Translations under genes and position numbers: made by a program
The notes under the pieces: model-generated
The model's input: the letters and a program-made list of their open reading frames with translations, nothing else
Told to the model about the DNA's origin: nothing
Databases searched by the model: none
Source: Meira nashicola
Taxonomy: Eukaryota > Basidiomycota > Exobasidiomycetes > Exobasidiales > Brachybasidiaceae
NCBI GenBank assembly: GCA_001600355.1
Contig: BCJU01000006.1
Coordinates: forward strand, 183,803-247,802
Direction: 5' to 3'
Length of the DNA stretch: 64,000 nucleotides
In this document: positions 56,355 through 64,000 of the stretch, piece after piece
Numbering within the stretch: position 1 is the first letter of the stretch
Layout: each line of letters opens with the position of its first letter

Positions 56355-59300
56355 ATGTCACAAATCAAAAAAATCATCGGAACCATCAAACGCAAGCCAG
56401 CAACTGCTCTTGATGGTAAAACGGATTATGAAGCAAAAGGTTTATTTGAAGAACCCGAAAAAGAAACTTCAATTTTACACGATCTTCCAAAATTAGGTAA
56501 AGATGCATTACCACTTGCTCATGGTTTGAAAGATTTAGCCAAAGGTGAACCTCTTAACGATCGAGATTTATTATTGGAACATGGTGTAAGCACTTTACAA
56601 AGATTGCCAGCCAATAGTGGTTTGAGTCATGCAATCTCTGATGGCTTTATCGGGGTGAGTAGAGTTGAGTGTTGCTCAAATGGATTGATTACTGACAATC
56701 TTTTCTCGTAAACAGATGTTATGGCGAGACTTGCCTCATCGTAAGTGGTCAACAGAGCAGCACCTTGTAGCACCCGCTTACACTCTTGTTCTTTCTTTCA
56801 GCTCCCGCGTCATACCTTGGTCCAGAATATCGTTATCACTCCGCAGATGGTAGCGGTAACAATCCTCTTAATCCAACATTGGGTGCAGCTGGTCAACCAT
56901 ACTCTCGAAGCGTACCCCCCCTTATGCCTAAAACTCCATTCTTACCGGATCCTGAATTAGTTTTCGATCAATTATTGCGAAGACGTACATTCAGACCTCA
57001 TAAAGCAGGTTTGAATCGTTTATTCTTCAGTTTTGCAACCGTTGTCATTCATGAATGCTTCCAAAGTGATTACAAAGATCCACGTATCAATGCAACTTCA
57101 AGTTACGTTGACTTGTCCACTTTGTACGGAAACAATCAAAATGAACAAAATCGCGTCCGTACATTTGAACAAGGGCGCATATATCCGGATACGATTGCAT
57201 CGGAGCGCATTATGATGGTGAGTAGAGATGTTTTGGTAGGCGCATACATTCACTAACATTGCATAAATTCAGATGCCTCCTCCTGTGGTTGCTTGCCTGT
57301 TGTTGTTCTCTCGCCATCACAACCATCTTGCTGAGCGTTTGTTCGACATCAACGAAACTGGAAAATACAAGCCTTGGGAAACATTAAGCGAAGAGGAACG
57401 CAAATGGCAAGATAATGACATCTTTCAACTTTGTCGTAATATCAACATTGCATTTTTTGCCAAAGTCGTTTTAACAGATTACGTTTCTGCTATTCTCAAC
57501 ACAGTTCGTGCTGATTCTGATTGGCATTTGGAATTGGGCAAAGAGATCAAAAGCTTCGATGGATCTCGCTTAGAGAGAGGAACGGGTAATAGTGTTTCAT
57601 GCGAATTTAATGTTTTGTATCATTGGCATGCCGCATTGAGTGCTGCCGATGAACAATGGATGGAAGGTTTGATGAAAAAAGCAGTTCCTGATACAAACAT
57701 TGAAGATTTCGGTCCAATGGAATTTCGTAAAATGGTAGGCAAGCATAAAGCAGTCCTTGATGCTGTTCCTCCTTCTAAATGGACTTTTGGCGGTTTGGAG
57801 CGTAATCCTGATGGACATTTTGATAATCACGCTTTGGGTGAATTGATTAAAGATGCAATCGAAGAGCCTGCAAACGCTTTTGGCGCACGTGGAACACCTT
57901 CATGCATGAAAGTTGTGGATATCTTGGGTCAATTACAAGCACGCAATGTGTTCAACGTTTGCACGATGAACGAATTCCGTAACTATCTCAACTTGGCACC
58001 TTTCAAGTCTTTTGAGGAATGGAACCCTGATCCAGAAATCGCTCATGCCGCCGAAACCCTGTATGGTCACATCGATCAATTGGAATTGTACCCTGGTCTC
58101 TTGGCCGAAGAAGCAAAACCAAATATGCCAGGCAGTGGAGTTCAACCTGGTCATACGATCGGTCGTGGTATTTTAGACGATGCTGTAGCTTTGGTTCGTG
58201 GAGATCGTTTCCTTACAAATGATTTGAACGCAAGTACGTTGACAAATTGGGGTTTTGCACAACTAAAACCTGCACCTGGTGCATATGGAGGTTTTTTGAG
58301 CAACCTCTTGTTCAATGCCTTGCCCAACTCGTGGGGAAAAGGTTTTTCCACATACAACTTACTTCCATTTTATACTCCTGATGCAATTACACAAATCTTG
58401 AAAGCAAATAAAAAATTGGAGGCATATCAAACGGAACGTCCAGAAAGTATGAAGAAACTATACGGACTCCATTCTTGGAAGGCTTGCAAGGAAGCATTCG
58501 AAGATCGTGACACCTATCGCGTTTTCTATTTGCCGAATTTATTGCTCTTGACTGATAATGCAGGCTTCTTTATCGGCTATGATGATCATACCAGGTAAGT
58601 TATGGTAGGAAGAGTAAAGGTTTTGCACGGATGAACTGATTTGTTTTCGTCCCCTTTCAGACACGATCCACCGCACAAGGTCTTGCATGATGCATTTTTT
58701 GAGCCAGGCTTTGAAAAGCATGTTTCTGATTATTACAGCAGCTTTACCAAAGAAAAGATCAAGAAAGCTTCTCTTTCCTTCAGCGGAGCTTCTAAGCGTA
58801 CTCAATTGAACGTAGTCCGAGATGTGTTTAATGTGGTACCAATTTATTGGATTGCACAAAAGTACGGTATCCCACTCAAAACCAAAGAAACACCACACGG
58901 TCTCTTGTCACCTTACCAATTACATAAATCTTTGGTGGCTTTGTTCATCTTTTCGTCTTTTGATATCATTCCACATGCCGGCTGGATGTTACGTGAAGCT
59001 GCGGAAAAGATTGGACCTTCGATTCGTAAATTGTTCGAAACGCGATTGAAAACTACAGCTGGTGTGAAGGAAAGCGTAGCAGATTGGTTGGCCAAAGGAA
59101 CTGGTTATGAATTGAGTGAAGAAGCCGAGTACATGTACCATAAGATACATGAACACAAGATGTCAACCGAATCATCGGTCGCCACTTTAATGGGAACGAT
59201 GCTTCCCATTGCGGGAAACATTACACAACAATCTGCTTTGTTGTTGGATTTGTTTTTGAAGCCTGAATACGCGTACGCAAAAGATCGTTTGGTAGAATTA

Positions 59301-60007
59301 TCCCATCAAAACACCAAAGAAGCACAAGATGAAATGGAAATGTGGATTTGGGAAGGTATGCGTATTGCGGCTATAGTCCCGGGTTTACCACGTCAAGCCG
59401 CTCGTGATATCGTCGTTGAAGATGGTCCAGGTCGTACACTTCACATTAAAGAAGGTGAACATTTGATTATCGGAACGAGTAAAGCGCATTTAGAGTATGT
59501 TTATCAAGGCTGTTTGATGGGAAGGGAGAATTGGGACTGACTTTATTTTTCTTTCTGGTCTTCACAGCCCTTCCGTTTTCCCCGATCCGGAAAAATTAGA
59601 TCCAACTCGACCCAAGAAATCATACATTTTGCTCGGTAGTGGAATGCACATTTGCTGTGAGTAACAAATACTTCTAGTGGGTGATCGCTTCAAGCTAACA
59701 CGCTCTTTCCATCACATACAGTCGGCGCTCGTTTGATTGCACCGAGCATTTCGGCCATGTTGCGTGAAGTATTCAAATTGAAGAATCTCCGTAGAGCTTC
59801 TGGACCACAAGGTTCGCTTGTCAAGTGAGTATGAAGGGTGGGATGAGGTCGTTCTGTGTTGGCGATATACTGACCTTTCTTTCTCGATTCAGAGTGCACG
59901 AAGAGTTGGGACATGATGGTGATGCTGTTCAAATCAATTTATACATTGATGAAACTTGCAGCGAAAGTCCAGTGCCAACTTCGCTCGTTGTAGAGTATGA
60001 CAGCTGA
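56355..60007 (+). CDS. ppo: Ppo-type fatty-acid dioxygenase/hydroperoxide isomerase (linoleate diol synthase-like)
   Basis: Eight exons: 56355-56654, 56716-56740, 56802-57217, 57273-58594, 58661-59494, 59568-59656, 59722-59824, 59893-60007; all junctions keep frame and give 1067 residues. Exon 2 is only 25 nt. N-terminal heme peroxidase domain: distal His192 (VVIHECFQ), catalytic Tyr363 and proximal His366 (LYHWHAA). C-terminal P450-like domain: GNITQQ in the I-helix region, corresponding to the ANxxQ motif needed for isomerase activity, and heme-thiolate Cys995 in GSGMHICFG. Such enzymes oxygenate linoleate to a hydroperoxide and convert it to a diol; the products (oxylipins, psi factors) affect sporulation. 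The regiospecificity cannot be read from the sequence. Confidence 0.95.
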
Positions 60008-60041
60008 GTATACTTCTATTCATGCAATGCGATACCTGCCT

Positions 60042-60302
60042 TCACCTTGATCTTGGACGAGGTTGACCAACAGCCTCTTTAGCTAATGATTCTGCGATCT
60101 GTCTTGCTTCTTCGTTTTGATCTGATTCGGCTGGCTTTAAACCATATGATTGACAAAAGCTTGTCCAAGAGCCATAACTTTGAACTACAATTCGTGCATC
60201 TTTGGAGAGGCTGGGGACTTTTGGTAGGTGTACATCATTAGCATCATAGCCTTTTCAAGCTGAATTGAATTTTTACTCACTCAAACCATCAGTCGCTGGC
60301 AT
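60042..60302 (-). CDS. Small two-exon conserved-type protein, 65 aa
   Basis: Hidden by an intron: exon 1 60302-60281 (MPATDGL plus one base), a 63-nt intron 60280-60218 with a GTGAGT donor, a GCTAATGA branch site and an AAAAG acceptor, then exon 2 60217-60042. A shorter 30-nt intron ending at 60251 would also keep frame but is atypical. Exon 2 encodes VVQSYGSWTSFCQSYGLKP followed by an acidic helix (DQNEEARQIAESLAKE). The SYGSW..F..SYGLKP pattern resembles small uncharacterised fungal proteins I recall with a GS(W/F)xxFMxSYGLKP core. The function is unknown. Convergent with ppo, 34 bp apart. Confidence 0.65.
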
Positions 60303-60506
60303 TTTGATGACTATGGAGAATATGTGTTTACACTGTGATTGTTGAGAGGAAAGCTGCACGGGCATGTGCTTATTTAGACTATTTACACGACGCGAGCACT
60401 TTAAGTCCGTGCTTTGGGCCGGTGCCGAATGAATAAGTATTTAAATGAGAAATACAAGAGGGTTTTTTTTTTAATAAAGTACGATATAAATTGTTGGATG
60501 ATTGAA

Positions 60507-62829
60507 TCATTTATCTATCTCTTCGCGATAATCAAGAGTATGACTTGGCGGAACATGCTCTTCTAATCCAATTCGGGTTATATTAATTTGCCAAATCCTT
60601 TTCTTTTCATCATATTCTTCTGTTGCATTTAATCGATCAGCATCATGTTGAGGTTCGAATGCTCGAAATCCATCCCGGGTTAAAGAATGTTTAGTGTCTG
60701 TCGTTCTTCTTCCATATGCATCTGCTAATGAATGATAAGGTTTTAAGAGACGTGCTTTTATAACACTTTGACCTTCTTCACGACCGCGTAAAGCAGCTAT
60801 GATAGAAATCAAACCGACAAAGATAGCGGTTAATCTGTTATAAAAAGAATGAGTACATTAGTAAAAATGTAAACTTATTGTGCATTTCTTTAACACTACT
60901 CACAAATATAGAAGAGTTAAAGCAAGATAGGCGCCTATAATTGGAAGTTTGATCGTTGCACCATTTACCACAAAACCTTCAACGGAAATAGTACTTTGTT
61001 TATCCACCAAAATCGAAGACCATGCTAAATATTGCTTTGAAAGTTGAAGTCCAGCCATATCTGCAAATGAAAGTATATCTGATCCCGGTCGCATACCAGC
61101 TCCTTCAATTTGTTGTGTTAAGCGGACTGACTCGGGGTGATTTGCACTGACAAATGCAGTCACATTGATAGCAGTAGGTGTGGATTTAGTAATGTTATAT
61201 TGAGCTGGAGGCACGTAAGAATATTCGGTATCAAGCACTGTGACGTTACAGTCAATAACGTTATATGCACCTCCGTGTCCCCAAATAATGAAGCCTGTAT
61301 CGCCAACGAAACCTCCGCTTCCATTGTTTGGCGTATCAGTTTGGAATCCCGCATAAGCGAAACTGTTTGCTACAAAGGCAAAACGGAAAGGACTATTGAA
61401 AAAATGTGTTAGTGTCTTATATAAGATGAGACATAAATATCGTTACCACTCACTTCGATTGGGCATAAAGTCCAGCGAACGTTGTACTATTAGTTGTATA
61501 TTGAGAATTTGTACTGGGATCGATAATGCCTTCTACATATGAACCAGCTTCGTAAGGATCGGTTGTATTGAGTGTGGGACAATTAAAGTGCAGTCCAGCC
61601 TGAGCTGAGGCAGGAGTTGTTTGGCAAAGTGTGGCATTATATTCGGGCTCATAAGAGCAATGTACGCATTGGTCTGTGATTGAAGCACATTGTGATCTGA
61701 TACCTAATGCTCGAGCAGTATAACTGACGTTTATCGTACTTGATGGTACCATAATAGCTGTCCCGTCAGCAGCCCAAGCCACGGAACTGTCGTCCGAGCT
61801 ATTTGTCAAAGTTCTTAGCATATCAGGAGTAGCAATGTAATCTTGATTATTAGCATAACTGTTGGAAAAGACCAGGAGAGATGTATTATGTTCTGTTAAA
61901 TCCCCACTGGTAAAAATGTCAAATACTTATAAGCACTTACAGTCTTAAACCGCATGAATCTTCGTCTGAACCGAGGGTAGCATTCTTTTGCTGACGATAG
62001 TCCTCACATCTAGAATTATTAAAAGGGCGACTGTAATCAAGTTGGATTCCTTCGACGCTATTTTTATGAGGAATGATAGTTGATAAATTGACGTTAAGGT
62101 TTTTGTAAAATCCTGTTGCATTTAACGAATGAAATTTCTTCTCTACAACAGATGCTGGTTTTGTGGTATAATGTAATGCTTGATCAAGGCCTGCGATTGC
62201 AAAATGTAAGACTAATAGCCAAGTCAATACAGCAATAGAAGCACGTAAAAAGCTAGGCATTCGGATAGATCGATGCGGAGAGGCTTTCTTTAAACCAAAA
62301 GCAAAAGCTATACCGTCGAATACAGCGAATATATTTGCTGCTCCAAGAACGTCCATAGCAAGACCCAATCTAGATATCAGAATATAGAAATGACTATAAG
62401 TTTATAGAGCCTTTTATAACACCTTTTTAAATATTATACTCACTGAACACCAGTTGGACGTTGATCCTGTAAATTACTCTTACTTGCTCTCCACCAAAGT
62501 GAAGCTGCAATTGTTGCCATCAAACTCATCACTAAAACAGTACCTTGCTCTGTTGCTTTAGTGATAAAAGCAATAATACCTAATAAGTTTGTTGGATCTG
62601 CTCCTGTAGAAAGCACCATTCCTTCCCTTTTGGTTGCATGCCAAACGTACATGTATACGAAAAGGATGATAACAGGAATCACAATAGCAGACATAACGAG
62701 TAACGTTATGCCTATAGCTGCAAGTGCAATACGCCATGATTTTTGATCTTTTTTATATGGTTTCTTTGAAAGTGTAGAATCGGATACTTGATCATCGTAT
62801 GCTGGGTATAAACCATGATATTGTACCAT
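60507..62829 (-). CDS. Multi-exon integral membrane protein with large extracellular domain
   Basis: Five exons: 62829-62444, 62369-61941, 61906-61454, 61392-60904, 60834-60507; in frame throughout, 694 residues. Introns are 74, 34, 61 and 69 nt; the 34-nt one is unusually short, and a 127-nt alternative (acceptor near 61815) is also in frame. Membrane segments: about 34-60 (ITLLVMSAIVIPVIILFVYMY), 88-113, 172-190 and a C-terminal pair near 570-600 (GAYLALTLLYL and AIFVGLISIIAAL). Between them are about 370 residues with many NxS/T sites and paired Cys, facing outside. This layout is common in fungal proteins of unknown function. Confidence 0.75.
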
Positions 62830-63897
62830 TTTTATAAATTGTAAGGTTTAATAAGTTGATAAGAATAGGTGTCGTATAAAAAAAAATTCTTTAATATCTG
62901 GCAATATTTATACATTTCCTCATTACTCAAATTATAACATTGTTATCTTGTTTCTTTTGCTGTGAGAGTGTCTGTGAGTCGTAAGGCGATCATTCATTTT
63001 CACGCAACTTAATATCGTGTGGCTTTTCTTAAATTGATTCGACTGCCAAGATTGTCACAATTTGGAAATAGGCTCTATGCATCATGCAAGTATTGCATAC
63101 TTATCCGTTGATCAATGTACGTCTATGCATGTCCCGACATTAGGCAGTAAGCCCAGATCTTTTCCTTTTTTATTGTCGCTCAACTGTTTGGCGACAAGCA
63201 ATGTATTGTAGCCCAGCGCGATAGGTAAAATGGGTATACAATATTATAAAAGTACAGCGGATCTTATTTATCCATAAAAACCTTGATTAGATTTTTGACA
63301 CGATATTTTGATATTTCTATCAATTTACTTTATCATTAAAGAATAACAAATTTCACCAGAAATTTCGATTAATCTTAATTTTATAAAACTTAATTAAACA
63401 CTATTTTTTAAAACACATGCCAATTCGCTATGTTCGGGCACAACTGATTTCATTTGCAAAGCTATCATGTACCGTAAACTAGATGAGATGCTGCATTTCG
63501 ATTGAGGATGTGCATTTTGTACACATTGGCAACGGTCAGCAAGAAGAGAATATAAAAAACAAATAAACCTACATTAAATTGACTTGATGTTATATTTTCG
63601 TTCATTAGCAGATAAGACACTACAAGTCTCTGATCGAATTGTGAGACCTTATCTAGAGCTATAAATTCATCTAGAAAAAGAATTAAGAAGGTATCTAGGA
63701 GATTACAAATATTGCCTTGGTCTAATTACGAATGAGAAGCTTACGTAATCCGGAAATGCGGATATTCGCCCGAATATGCACAGAAATTCCCCCCCCCCCC
63801 GCCCGCGTGTAGAGAGAGAAGGCTAAGGTCTGCAAGCCTTTTCCCGAGATTGTTTCTGCAGGAACTTTCTGATCATCATCACCATAAAAAGAACAAG
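62830..63897. other. Intergenic region
   Basis: No gene supported. AT-rich left half; a 12-base C run near the right end is listed separately. A 67-codon minus frame at 63722-63925 spans that run and is probably noise. Confidence 0.5.
63789..63800 (+). repeat. C12 homopolymer
   Basis: Twelve consecutive C followed by GCCCGCG in AT-rich DNA. Prone to sequencing-length error. Confidence 0.8.
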
Positions 63898-64000
63898 ATG
63901 GGCTGTCTTTCGGTATTATCGCCATTTAAGCAAAAGGCTGGCAAGAATGAAGAGAACGAAGTATTAAATCAAAACATATCCCATAACCCATCTGCATCTG
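63898..64000 (+). CDS. 5' end of a gene encoding an N-terminally acylated protein (partial)
   Basis: ATG at 63898 opens MGCLSVLSPFKQKAGKNEEN and stays open to the window end (34 codons). Met-Gly-Cys followed by Ser at position 5 fits N-myristoylation of Gly2 and palmitoylation of Cys3, as in plasma-membrane or vacuole-attached signalling proteins. The rest of the gene lies outside, so its family cannot be named. Confidence 0.55.
   Translation, partial: MGCLSVLSPFKQKAGKNEENEVLNQNISHNPSAS

Overview
The window is nuclear DNA from a fungus. Coding genes include two Zn2Cys6 activators, an RTA1 membrane protein, a psi-factor-producing-oxygenase (Ppo) type fatty-acid dioxygenase, an alternative oxidase, an ENA-type P-type ATPase, a PTR2 peptide transporter and secreted GH51 and GH35 glycosidases. 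Introns are few and short (mostly 52-76 nt, GTGAGT/GTAAGT donors). The DNA is AT-rich and leucine is often TTA. A Stealth-family sugar-phosphate transferase related to Cryptococcus Xpt1, an adhesin-like beta protein with a PPxY motif, and the low intron density suggest a basidiomycete, possibly Ustilaginomycotina. That placement is inference. I saw no tRNA, rRNA or CRISPR.

Layout. 0.6-3 kb: a secreted heme-thiolate peroxidase and an orphan protein. 4.4-9.6 kb: a small metabolic group made of a Zn2Cys6 regulator, an FAD amine oxidase, a glyoxylate/hydroxypyruvate reductase and a bacterial-type acetyltransferase; the octamer CGGCGCCG lies in two of its promoters. 9.7-17.7 kb: a gene-poor, AT-rich stretch of orphan genes, namely a tail-anchored AAA+ ATPase, a 57-residue secreted Cys-rich peptide, a glycine-rich two-exon protein, a coiled-coil protein, and a 39-bp tandem repeat in a frame that lacks a start codon. 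17.8-23.4 kb: a C2H2 factor, the adhesin-like protein and the Stealth enzyme. 23.4-25.6 kb: no intact gene, but a decayed Ty1/copia RT-RNase H relic on the minus strand. 25.6-33.5 kb: a GT32 glycosyltransferase, then GH51 arabinofuranosidase and GH35 beta-galactosidase, a plausible arabinogalactan pair sharing a promoter motif. 33.5-46.7 kb: alternative oxidase, an NADP-binding oxidoreductase, ENA ATPase, GNAT, two SDRs, DUF1993, a secreted orphan and RTA1. 47.2-60 kb: a second Zn2Cys6 factor, a BAHD-like acyltransferase, PTR2, a DUF2235 lipase and, divergent from it, the eight-exon Ppo. 60-62.8 kb: a 65-residue two-exon gene and a five-exon membrane protein. A gene starting MGC (likely lipidated) runs off the right end.

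Proposed joint functions (inference): amine or glycine oxidation plus glyoxylate reduction; arabinogalactan breakdown; a DUF2235 lipase supplying fatty acid to a Ppo dioxygenase across a shared 564-bp promoter. The best candidate for an undescribed system is the 9.7-17.7 kb orphan stretch centred on the AAA+ protein.
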